A stretch of 64,000 bases of DNA from Nitrosomonas sp. Is79A3. Lineage in GTDB: Bacteria > Pseudomonadota > Gammaproteobacteria > Burkholderiales > Nitrosomonadaceae. Each line of letters begins with the position of its first letter. Position 1 is the stretch's first letter. A program made the position numbers and the translations under genes. Shown one piece after another: positions 56,815 to 64,000 of the stretch. A model generated the notes under the pieces. The model saw nothing but the letters and a program-made list of their open reading frames with translations. It was not told the DNA's origin and searched no databases. The DNA lies in contig NC_015731.1 of assembly GCF_000219585.1 (NCBI RefSeq), positions 248,001 to 312,000 of the forward strand. The letters are read 5' to 3'.

Positions 56815-57693
56815 TCAGCTTTTTCTTCTGTTGAGGATTAGCCAGTCATTTAGAAACCTCATTGGCGATTTATAGCCTAACGTTGAGTGCTGCCGTTTCC
56901 GGTTGTAAAGTACCTCGATGTACTCGAAGCTCATGGCAGCCATCTCTGCGCGTGTTTCATAACGCAGTCCATGTACTCGCTCGTTCTTGAAGCTATTGAA
57001 CCAACTTTCGGTTGGGGCATTATCCCAACAATTACCTTTACGGTTCATTGAGCAGATCATGCCGTATTTCTTGAGCCTTCTCTGAAATTCTTTGCTGGCA
57101 TATTGGCTACCCCGATCTGAGTGGTGCATCAATCCTGCTGCAGGTTTCTTGCGAAACCATGCCATCGTTAGTGCATCTGTAACGATGTCTGCAGTCATGC
57201 GCGGTTTCAGCGACCAGCCAACCACCTCACGGTTAAACAGATCAAGCACGATAGCCAGATATAGCCAGCCCTCATCTGTCCATAGGTAAGTGATATCGGA
57301 TGTCCAGACCTGATTAGGCGCGGCTGGACTGAAATTCCGATCCAGCAGATTCGGTGCAATCGGCAGATTGTGCCTGGAGTCCGTCGTTATCTTGTAGCGC
57401 CGCTTGTGCCTTGCACGAATGCCGTTCTCTCGCATTAGACGTTCAACCCGCTTCTTGGAAGCTGGAAACCCACGGTCACGCAATTCTCTGACCATTCTCG
57501 GACTACCGTAGATCCCCTTGAGTTCGGCATGAATAGATTGGATCAGCGTCAGCATTTGAGTGTCGGTGAGGCGTTTGCGATCCGGTTTGCTACCACGCTT
57601 CCACGACCGGTATCCGCTCACGCTGACATCTAATATCGTACACATCTCGGCGAGAGAAAACTCCCGTTGCTTATCAATCCAGGCGTACTTCAC
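56815..57693 (-). CDS. IS3-family transposase OrfB
   Basis: 292 residues with DDE motif: VWTSDITYLWTDEGW, HHSDRGSQYASKEF, NAPTESWFNSFKNE. Canonical version of the protein at 51919-52794. Confidence 0.94.
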   Translation of the reverse strand: MKYAWIDKQREFSLAEMCTILDVSVSGYRSWKRGSKPDRKRLTDTQMLTLIQSIHAELKGIYGSPRMVRELRDRGFPASKKRVERLMRENGIRARHKRRYKITTDSRHNLPIAPNLLDRNFSPAAPNQVWTSDITYLWTDEGWLYLAIVLDLFNREVVGWSLKPRMTADIVTDALTMAWFRKKPAAGLMHHSDRGSQYASKEFQRRLKKYGMICSMNRKGNCWDNAPTESWFNSFKNERVHGLRYETRAEMAAMSFEYIEVLYNRKRQHSTLGYKSPMRFLNDWLILNRRKS

Positions 57694-57983
57694 ACAACAT
57701 CTCTCGCAAAGTACGCCGTTGCTTTTTTTAGGATCTCACACTCCCGTTTCAGCCTTACGTTCTCAGCACGTAACCGGGATAGATCCATTTGTTCCGGTGT
57801 GACAACCTTGGTACCCTTACCGTTAAGTTTGCCTGCCTCCGCCAACTTTACCCAGTTGCGCAGTGTTTGTTCTACCAGTCCCAGTTCCTTCGCTACCAGA
57901 ACAATCGACTTTCCCATCTTCACTTGCTTGACCGCTTGCTCCTTGAACTCGGTCGTGTATTCCTGCTTCGGTATCTTCTTCAT
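57690..57983 (-). CDS. IS3-family transposase OrfA
   Basis: 97 residues, identical in sequence to the 51629-51922 protein; HTH plus leucine zipper. Overlaps orfB by four bases, with the poly-A slippery run before the overlap. Confidence 0.93.
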   Translation of the reverse strand: MKKIPKQEYTTEFKEQAVKQVKMGKSIVLVAKELGLVEQTLRNWVKLAEAGKLNGKGTKVVTPEQMDLSRLRAENVRLKRECEILKKATAYFARDVV

Positions 57984-58178
57984 CGTCTTCCTCTCAATAG
58001 TAACGTTAATTGTACGTCACCCTTGGGAGACTATTTTTCGGGGGAAGCTCAATATAGCTTGTTACCTTGTTCTAAATTGCGAAGCGTCATGATCAACTTG
58101 TGATGTATATAAGGGCAATTTGCCTCTTCTCATAGCTAATTTGCTGGCGGGAATTGAACAAATTGCTCATTGAAAAAT

Positions 58179-58640
58179 TTACGCTTTAGTAGGGCTATTC
58201 TCTGCTTCATCTCTGAGCTGCCGAACACGATCATGATTCCTTTTTACTCCTTCTAATTGCTGAGTAATAAGTGAACGAAGTGTTTCAGGCAGTTCTTCCT
58301 TTAGTGCATCTTCGTACGCGGCAAGAGCAACATCTTCTGCCCTTTCGCATTCTTCTAAGACAGCTAAATTATCCTTATTGGTAAGGGCAGTTTTGAAATC
58401 AATCCAAACTCGATGTAGAGCTCCTTTTGTAGTACCGCTCTTATCCGGTTCGCCTCCATATTGCCTGACCTCCACACTTAATGTCCGAACCGCTTCTTCG
58501 CAACTTTTTGCACGATCTTGAAAGTATATTTTTAATTGTGGGTCATGAGCATCCTCTGCGCATTTTTTAAAACCTTCCACACCATCGCGTGAAGTCTCAA
58601 TTAATCCATTTAATAAAGTTATATTTTTTTCATTATTCAT
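58179..58640 (-). CDS. DUF2383 (PA2169-type) four-helix-bundle protein
   Basis: 153 residues, helical throughout: LLNGLIETSRDGVEGFKKCAEDAHDPQLKIYFQDRAKSC, VRQYGGEPDKSGTTKGALHRVWIDFK, EECERAEDVALAAYEDAL. Ferritin-like fold predicted, often stress-induced; molecular role unknown. RBS AGGAG 7 bases upstream. Survives intact between IS copy 2 and the IS remnants. Confidence 0.9.
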   Translation of the reverse strand: MNNEKNITLLNGLIETSRDGVEGFKKCAEDAHDPQLKIYFQDRAKSCEEAVRTLSVEVRQYGGEPDKSGTTKGALHRVWIDFKTALTNKDNLAVLEECERAEDVALAAYEDALKEELPETLRSLITQQLEGVKRNHDRVRQLRDEAENSPTKA

Positions 58641-58851
58641 GTAATTCTCCTGAAAATAAAATTTTACATTTCCTGATGTGTAGCCTAAACCTTGTGAGTA
58701 GGGTTAACTAATCTAATCATTTCATGCATTAAAAATGTTTTGTGAAATTTCATCAATCTTTTGCAGATGTCATGATTAATGAAAATTGCTCATTAGTCCG
58801 TACGCTAGGACACATTTCCTCAAATCAATTATTTTTCAGGAGGTATTTAAA

Positions 58852-59049
58852 ATGAAGTCAGCATATTCAAGTTGTGGCTATAGAGCATACCGGAATAGAA
58901 GCCAGCCGCTAGGAAAATCAATGGCGGATTCAACTTTGAAGTGCAACTTTTGTAAGGAAGTTTATAGGCAAGCTGCGGTAGTATCGGAGCTACTTAAACG
59001 ACCAAGTAAAAGGAGCGCAGATGAAGCACTACAAGCAGCTTACCAGTGA
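58852..59049 (+). CDS. Small protein, probably truncated by IS30-type insertion
   Basis: 65 residues from an ATG with a perfect AGGAGG 8 bases upstream: MKSAYSSCGYRAYRNRSQPLGKSMADSTLKCNFCKEVYRQ, then a tail that overlaps the IS30 transposase start (59021). The strong ribosome site suggests a once real gene whose end is now IS sequence. A CNFC pair is visible. No family recognised. Confidence 0.5.
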   Translation: MKSAYSSCGYRAYRNRSQPLGKSMADSTLKCNFCKEVYRQAAVVSELLKRPSKRSADEALQAAYQ

Positions 59050-59713
59050 GCAACGATACCAGATTTCTGGCTTGAAGAAGGCAGGTTTGAACCAATCACA
59101 AATTGCGGATGAAGTGGCGTACACAAATCGACGATTTCTCGGGAATTCAGACGGAACAAGGGTCGACGTGGCTGGCATTCCAAGCAGGCTCAGGAATTAC
59201 GGGACGAGCGTCGAAAGGATTGCACCAATGCACAGTGTCACTCATTGCTGAAGTGGACGGAAGTTGAGCGATTGATTCGACAGGACATGAGTCCGGAACA
59301 AGCGTCTCAGCGGCTTGCTCTGGAAGGCGGACTGCCTATCAGTCATGAATGCGATCTACTTGCACATTTATGCAGATAAGCGCCGTGGTGGGGACCTGTG
59401 GCGGCACTTACGCTGCCAGAAGCCGCGCAGGAAACGATATGCGAGTGGTCAAGAGCGCCGAGGTACAATCAAGAACCGGGTCGGCATTGACGAACGTCCG
59501 GCGATCGTGGAACAGAAGAGCCGCATAGGCGATTGGGAAGGCGACACCGTGATCGGCAAGAGCCACCGAGGCGCATTGGTCACATTGGCCGAGAGGAAGT
59601 CGCGCTACATTCTGGCAGCGCAAGTGCCCGACAAACATGCATCGGGTGTGACGGCGGCAGTAACGCGGCTACTGCGCCCCCATAAAGGCAAGTGCTACAC
59701 CATGACGTTCGAC
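59021..59713 (+). pseudogene. IS30-family transposase remnant
   Basis: Start MKHYKQLTSEQRYQISGLKKAG is in one frame; VHKSTISREFRRNKGRRGWHSKQ...QRLALEGGLPISHE is in another from about 59113; IYADKRRGGDLWRHL...GDWEGDTVIGKSHRGALVTLAERKSRYILAA in a third from about 59350. Two frameshifts and truncation after TMTFD, where IS3 sequence begins. Confidence 0.85.
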
Positions 59714-60115
59714 ATGTCGCGATATCGGTCGAGGAACGACCTCAGGATTTGAGTTTGCGGTCGAGCTCCGCCTGGGCGAAAAAAGCACTGGCCAGTTTCA
59801 GAATTTCATTGGCGCGACGTAATTCCTTGACCTCACGCTCCAGTGCTTTGATGCGTTCGCGCTCTTCACTGGTGATGCCATCTCGTAGGCCTGTGTCGAT
59901 CTCGTGCTTCTTTACCCAATCATGCAATGTCGGCGGCGCGCAGCCGATCTTGGGCGCAATCGATTCTATCGTCGCCCACAGCGAAGGGTACTCACTGCGA
60001 TGCTCTTGCACCAGGCGGACTGCTCGTTCTTTTACTTCGGGGGAATATTTGTTTGTTTTGTTCATCGCTCCATTCTCTCAAGATTTGGAGCCTCATCAAA
60101 ACCCGGGGCGATTCA
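59712..60115 (-). mobile_element. Truncated IS3-family element (second type)
   Basis: Right end TGAATCGCCCCGGGTTTTGA (minus strand) is an IS3-like terminal repeat, followed by a complete orfA and the first residues of orfB (FLDRYRDM) before the IS30 junction. Different from the two complete copies. Confidence 0.75.
59742..60065 (-). CDS. IS3-family OrfA of truncated element
   Basis: 107 residues: [39 protein letters not shown], leucine zipper [27 protein letters not shown]. Intact frame, but its orfB is gone, so not functional as a transposase. Confidence 0.88.
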   Translation of the reverse strand: MNKTNKYSPEVKERAVRLVQEHRSEYPSLWATIESIAPKIGCAPPTLHDWVKKHEIDTGLRDGITSEERERIKALEREVKELRRANEILKLASAFFAQAELDRKLKS

Positions 60116-60315
60116 GGTTGTTTTAATGTGCCGCGACCGCGTTTGAGTTTGCCATGATAACCACGATGCCGTTTCGCACCAAAATAGCTTTCATCAACTT
60201 CCACTCTACCTACCAACTTGTCTTTAAGGGCAGTCTGATGGCGATATATTACTTGCCTGAAAATGCTATACCAACGATTAATCGTGTTACGATTTTTACC
60301 TATTGATCCGGCCAT
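60116..60315 (-). pseudogene. IS1595-family transposase fragment
   Basis: Reads AGSIGKNRNTINRWYSIFRQVIYRHQ and VEVDESYFGAKRHRGYHGKLKRGRGTLKQ, the ISXO2-like DDE start with its first catalytic Asp-Glu. It ends after LKQP exactly where the IS3 terminal repeat begins, so the IS3 element inserted into it. The N-terminal part upstream of 60315 is decayed. Confidence 0.8.
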
Positions 60316-60582
60316 TAAAAAGATTGATTAGAATCTCCGTATTCCGGCTTTCGCCGCTATGACAAATCGAACTATTTAATGGCCGACTCTATAATAACAG
60401 AGCTGTTTTGCTGGCAGGTATATCAATGCAAAAGCATTGAATTATTTTTCTAATGTAATAATCACCTAATTTGCTGTTTCTTAACATCTTACTAAACTAA
60501 AAAATTGTTTCTGCTAGTCTAGAGCCCTTCTAATTCTTGATGCATGGTCGACAGCGGTTTTATGTATCGCACCACTACTCGA

Positions 60583-60903
60583 CTAAGGTTCGATCCCCAA
60601 CAAACTCCACCAGTTACGTGCCGCATGCAATACACGCACGATCGATATACCTTCATGATGTGGTAGATAGAAGATCAGGTGATTGTCGAAGTCTTTAACT
60701 CGCCACTTGCGCATACCCGCTAATGTTGGATCGCGTAGCGTTAATGGTGCACCGATCAGGGGTTGTTCAGCCAGAACATTGAAGCTGGCTTCTGTCTGTG
60801 CCAGAAAGCGTTCAGCTGTCTCTAGGTTCGCATTTTCCGCAAGATAAACGAAATGCTCTACCAGATCGCGCCTGGCTGCTGCGCGTTGATAGATTTTAGG
60901 CAT
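60583..60903 (-). CDS. ParE-type toxin
   Basis: 106 residues, MPKIYQRAAARRDLVEHFVYLAENANLETAERFL ... MRKWRVKDFDNHLIFYLPHHEGISIVRVLHAARNW, the RelE/ParE fold with the conserved Arg-rich C-terminal strand. Predicted gyrase inhibitor. ATG shares one base with the antitoxin stop (TGATG). Confidence 0.92.
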   Translation of the reverse strand: MPKIYQRAAARRDLVEHFVYLAENANLETAERFLAQTEASFNVLAEQPLIGAPLTLRDPTLAGMRKWRVKDFDNHLIFYLPHHEGISIVRVLHAARNWWSLLGIEP

Positions 60904-61163
60904 CAGCGTTGTTTCTTTCGTGCTTCCAGCTTGGCTAAGGCTTCTTTGCGAATATCACTCCAATCCGCCGATGTTAGTTCGCTTTCTGGGCCACTCAATC
61001 CTTCCAGCAACTTAGCTTCAAGCTGTTCTTCCGCTTTGCGTTTCTCATCAGCGCGGATCAATTCGCGCACATATTCGCTGGCACTACTGTAACGACCCTG
61101 GGCGATCTGCCCATCCACGAATTGTTTCAAGGGATCAGGCAGAGAAATATTCATACTTTGCAT
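60903..61163 (-). CDS. ParD-type antitoxin
   Basis: 86 residues, MQSMNISLPDPLKQFVDGQIAQGRYSSASEYVRELIRADE, ribbon-helix-helix N-terminus and helical tail that binds ParE. The ATG at 61163 follows GGAGG by 8 bases; a longer frame from 61190 runs through the ribosome site and is rejected. The intact module may stabilise this IS-rich region. Confidence 0.93.
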   Translation of the reverse strand: MQSMNISLPDPLKQFVDGQIAQGRYSSASEYVRELIRADEKRKAEEQLEAKLLEGLSGPESELTSADWSDIRKEALAKLEARKKQR

Positions 61164-61193
61164 AGGTAAATCCTCCTTATCTTGCCGCATAAT

Positions 61194-61229
61194 GTGTAAT
61201 TAATAACACAAAATGGCAATTATTGCCAT
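61194..61229. promoter_or_regulatory. Palindromes before parD
   Basis: TGTGTAATTAATAACACA-like repeat around 61194-61210 and the perfect palindrome ATGGCAATTATTGCCAT at 61213-61229. Likely ParD operator sites. Confidence 0.5.
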
Positions 61230-62212
61230 AACAAGGATGTCAATTGAAATTAAATGAAATTGTTATTGACACTGGATATCTGGAATTTGTAAATATAAAT
61301 GGTTGCAAATTAAATGTGGCACACCTAAATGATATTACTGATATCAGGCTTGGATCGAGCGATTACTTGTAACTATCGCCAAAATCAGATGATTAAATCA
61401 AAATCTTTTTGATGGGATAATTGATGGTAATTTCAACTTTATATACTGCAAATCCGCGTGGATAATGGATCTTTGGCGGAGAGGATGTCTGACGATAATA
61501 ATATTGAAGTTTTTGATTAATAATAATTATATCATAAATAAATCAAATCCGTCTTTCCTTCCGTCTTTCCTTTAAAAATTCCTTAACCTATGGCCCATCG
61601 AATAGAAGAAATAGCTTAAGTACGGATTCGAATCTAGAAATACGTAGCAAATTTTCTAAAATAGGCAGCTATTTATATCGGCCACATTCTTGTGGTTAGA
61701 TGCATTTAGCAATGCAAACAGATAATCGATCGGGATCTCGTGCTCAGTTTTCGTGTTCGTAGTAGCTCGACAAAGCAATCCGAATTTCCTTGCGTATTGA
61801 CTCGACCCCGTGTTCTGCTCTGTTTCGATCGACAAATACTACCATCATTTCACGTAATTACCGAGCTCCGCTTGCATAAAATATGCCTATGCATTGCGCG
61901 ATATCTCGTTGCATACTTGTTTCTAGATATTCTCGTTCCAGTTGCTTGAGCCGCTCACGATCTAGTCTCGATTGTCCTACTCGACTTCCCTGATCGGCTT
62001 CAAATAACCCTCCAACTCAATACTATTAATACCCACGTATTTTTACGTACTTAATGAATTTTCATATAGTGGTAAATTTCATCCACGGCAATAAACCGGA
62101 GAATATGTCTTAAATACATTTTCTTCAAAAAGTTATTGCTATTAATAATTGGTTTTCCTTGTTTTCTTCTCAAAGAAATCCAATTCTCAATAACACAGTA
62201 GATGGAGAAAAA
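61230..62212. other. Gene-poor region with decayed IS3 trace
   Basis: No intact gene. On the minus strand 61995-61730 a broken reading (REMMVVFVDRNRAEHGVESIRKEI ... SSYYEH) resembles the start of an IS3-family OrfB, preceded by an OrfA-like zipper (LDRERLKQLEREY). A plus-strand frame at 61740-61949 is its shadow. The rest is AT-rich without features. Confidence 0.5.
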
Positions 62213-62740
62213 ATGAAAGCAAAAAATATTGCCTTGATGATTGTTACAACGTCATCTCTAGGGATTCTTACTGGTTGCGCCACCATTATGGGTCAAAGTG
62301 CCGCTGAAACTTTAAATGTTAGAAGTGCCCCTGATCAAGCAAATGTTGTAATTACTGATGAAGCAGGAGTCAAAGTATTTGAAGGGAAAACCCCTACTTC
62401 GTTGCCTTTGGAGAAAAAGAAAAGCTTTTTTAGCGGTAAGAAATATTTTGTAAATATCAAAAAAGAAGGCCATGTAGAGCAAACTGTCATCGTAGATACA
62501 GAGGTGAATGGTTGGTATGTCGGTGGGAATCTAGTGTTTGGAGGATTGCTTGGATACCTAATTATTGATCCTGCAACTGGAGCCATGTGGAAGTTGGATA
62601 AACAGGAAATCAGCGTAACGTTAAATGCTTCAGCAAAGAATACTTCTCATAATAACAAGTCAATTGACGGGGGCCTTACGGTCATGTCCATCGAGCAAGT
62701 ACCTGCTCATCTGCGTGAGAAGATGCAGCCAATCAATTAA
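62213..62740 (+). CDS. Lipoprotein with PEGA-like domain
   Basis: 175 residues. Lipobox LTGC at 18-21 (MKAKNIALMIVTTSSLGILTGCATIMGQ). A PEGA-like beta domain follows (VRSAPDQANVVITDEAGVKVFEGKTPTSLPLEKK). Then comes a Gly/hydrophobic stretch (GWYVGGNLVFGGLLGYLIIDPATGAMWKL) common in such lipoproteins. ATG after GGAGA. Probably outer-membrane; function unknown. Confidence 0.82.
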   Translation: MKAKNIALMIVTTSSLGILTGCATIMGQSAAETLNVRSAPDQANVVITDEAGVKVFEGKTPTSLPLEKKKSFFSGKKYFVNIKKEGHVEQTVIVDTEVNGWYVGGNLVFGGLLGYLIIDPATGAMWKLDKQEISVTLNASAKNTSHNNKSIDGGLTVMSIEQVPAHLREKMQPIN

Positions 62741-62837
62741 TTAATTAACATTCGGAAAGAACTATGTCACCGTTAATTGTGACATAGCCCTGGGAATCAT
62801 TTAATCGAGGAAAAGTTATCATCGGATCAGACTGATT

Positions 62838-62940
62838 TTAATGAAGCACTGTGGCAAGCCGGAGAATCACGATTACCAGCTTTACTTGGCACTAAACGAT
62901 ATTGAGCATTCCAGAACCAAGGCCAATCATCCACAGACTA
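62838..62940 (+). pseudogene. IS481-like transposase scrap
   Basis: Reads CGKPENHDYQLYLALNDIEHSRTKANHPQT, the part of the DDE domain just before the catalytic Glu (normally PQTNGxxER). Cut exactly at the IS256 end. Confidence 0.7.
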
Positions 62941-64000
62941 GAGGGTATCCTAAATTTTGTGTAAGTGGCGGTAATTACTGCTGAGGCATCCTTTCCTCAA
63001 ACTGAATAGTAAACCTGTTTAACGCAGGTTTCCAATCGCGCAGTGGCATCGTCCATTTCTTGCTGATATTGATCAGTGCCAAATAGAACAATTTAGTAAC
63101 AGCTTCATCATTTGGAAATGAGCTCCTATTTTTACTAACTTTACGTAAACTCATGTTCACCGACTCAATGGCATTGGTGGTGTAAATGATTTTGCGTATT
63201 TCAGGGGGGTAATCGAAGAACGGAATAATACGCATCCAATTGTTACGCCAGGATTTAGCAATTGGCGGATAAGCATCATCCCATTTCACTTCAAATTCAG
63301 TGAGATATTGCTCTGCCTCGTCTGCTGTTGATGCGCTGTAAACGCGCTTCAAATCAGTTGCAACCAGACCGCGTTTATTCCAGCCCACGTAATTTAAACT
63401 ATTACGCACCATATGCACAATGCAAAGCTGTACCGTGGCTTGCGGTTAGACCGCCTCAATGGCTTCAGGAAAGCCTTTTAAGCCATCCACACAGGCGATG
63501 AAGATGTCTTGTATGCCACGGTTCTTAAGTTCAGTGACAACGCCCAGCCAGAATTTAGCACCTTCAGTCTGTGAGACCCATAAACCCAGCACTTCTTTTT
63601 CGCCTTGCATGTTTATGCCAATGGCAAGGTATACGGCTTTGGTACGCACCGCACCGGCATCACGGACTTTGACGTGGATGCAATCCAGATAAATGACGGG
63701 ATAGACTGCATCCAGCGGGCGGGACTGCCATTGCTTCACATCTTCCATCACTGCATCGGTAACGGATGAGATCAGTGTAGGCGAAACCTCCGCACCATAC
63801 ATCTCGATCAGGTGACTCTGGATTTCGCGTACCGTCATACCACGCGAGTACAGTGATATGATCTTGCCATCAAAGCCAGTCCAGCGTGTTTGGTGCTTAG
63901 AGATCAGTTGTGGTTCAAAGCCGCCCTCGCGATCACGAGGGATTTCAATCGGCAACTCACCAAATTCACCCTTAAGGGTCTTGCTGCTTTTGCCGTTGCG
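62941..64000 (-). mobile_element. IS256-family element, partial in window
   Basis: Terminal repeat GAGGGTATCCTAAATTTTGT at 62941; the transposase fills the rest and continues past 64000. Inserted in the IS481-like scrap. Confidence 0.85.
62975..64000 (-). pseudogene. IS256-family transposase with nonsense codon
   Basis: Frame is open from the window edge ([21 protein letters not shown]) through the first Asp ([11 protein letters not shown]) and second Asp ([17 protein letters not shown]) to a TAA at 63446-63448. It resumes directly in the same frame (PQATVQLCIVHMVRNSL) to the catalytic Glu (TTNAIESVN) and ends at 62975. A single TAC-to-TAA change inactivates it. Confidence 0.88.

Larger units (their letters stand above)
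56765..58052 (-). mobile_element. IS3-family element, copy 2 (inverted)
   Basis: Same element as copy 1, opposite orientation, with the same ends (TGAGGTTCCCTC ... revcomp TGAGCTTCCCCC). No short target duplication is visible at its borders, suggesting recombination between copies or adjacent deletion. Both reading frames are intact and the active-site residues canonical, so this is the likelier active copy. Confidence 0.9.

Noticed and set aside
61740..61949. 69-codon plus-strand frame
   Set aside because: Shadow of a decayed IS3 OrfB-like reading on the minus strand; no ribosome site.

Overview
The window looks like a chromosomal segment of an ammonia-oxidising betaproteobacterium of the Nitrosomonas type. 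The evidence is a moderate-to-low GC content, the betaproteobacterial gene orders (ybgC-tolQRAB-pal-cpoB-queE-queC; recA-recX-alaS; rpsU-yqeY-dnaG-rpoD), a proton-pumping pyrophosphatase beside a PPi-dependent phosphofructokinase, and a PEP-CTERM surface protein. The genus is an inference from gene content and was not checked by alignment.

Layout. 1-13.3 kb is core chromosome: mltA (cut by the window edge), a Nif3-like protein, an HtrA protease, a folate/biopterin-type MFS carrier, a ComEA-like DNA-binding protein, cysM, the complete Tol-Pal envelope operon and queE/queC. 13.3-14.0 kb is a gene-free stretch bounded by an inverted repeat. 14.0-17.1 kb is a zinc-type locus: a Fur/Zur regulator, a small exported CxxC protein and a ZnuD-like TonB receptor. 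The regulator and the receptor share a TGCAAC-N3-GTTGCA palindrome. 17.2-23.5 kb holds a CHASE2 adenylyl cyclase, a 1140-residue FecR-TPR-beta-barrel protein preceded by a perfect FNR-type box, and a 108-residue Cys-containing protein of unknown role. This is the most interesting unexplained module. 23.6-28.0 kb is a pyrophosphate cluster: hppA, pfp and adk (adk apparently starts at ATC). 28.2-32.7 kb is recA-recX-(OB-fold protein)-alaS.

Accessory DNA follows. A large SIR2-type gene with one frameshift (32.8-36.7 kb) and a decayed SRPBCC gene precede an 8.2-kb integrative element (37.26-45.46 kb). The element sits in the 3' half of a tRNA(CAU) gene and is bounded by a 60-bp direct repeat with one mismatch. 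It carries an integrase, a RelE-type toxin-antitoxin pair, an AlpA-like protein, a primase-type zinc ribbon, a RepA-type ATPase followed by an iteron-like cluster, and a small divergent two-gene operon that includes an ImmA-like protein with a damaged HExxH motif. The intact tRNA lies directly behind rpoD and closes the macromolecular-synthesis operon (45.4-50.5 kb).

51.5-64 kb is a mobile-element scrapyard. Two IS3-family copies in inverted orientation flank a PEP-CTERM gene, a tRNA-Asn fragment with a second integrase, a HigBA pair with a frameshifted toxin, and an amber-interrupted gene. Beyond them lie a DUF2383 protein, nested remnants of IS30, IS3 and IS1595, an intact ParDE module, a lipoprotein, an IS481-like scrap and an IS256 copy with a nonsense codon that runs off the window.

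No CRISPR array, rRNA gene or complete phage structural module was seen.
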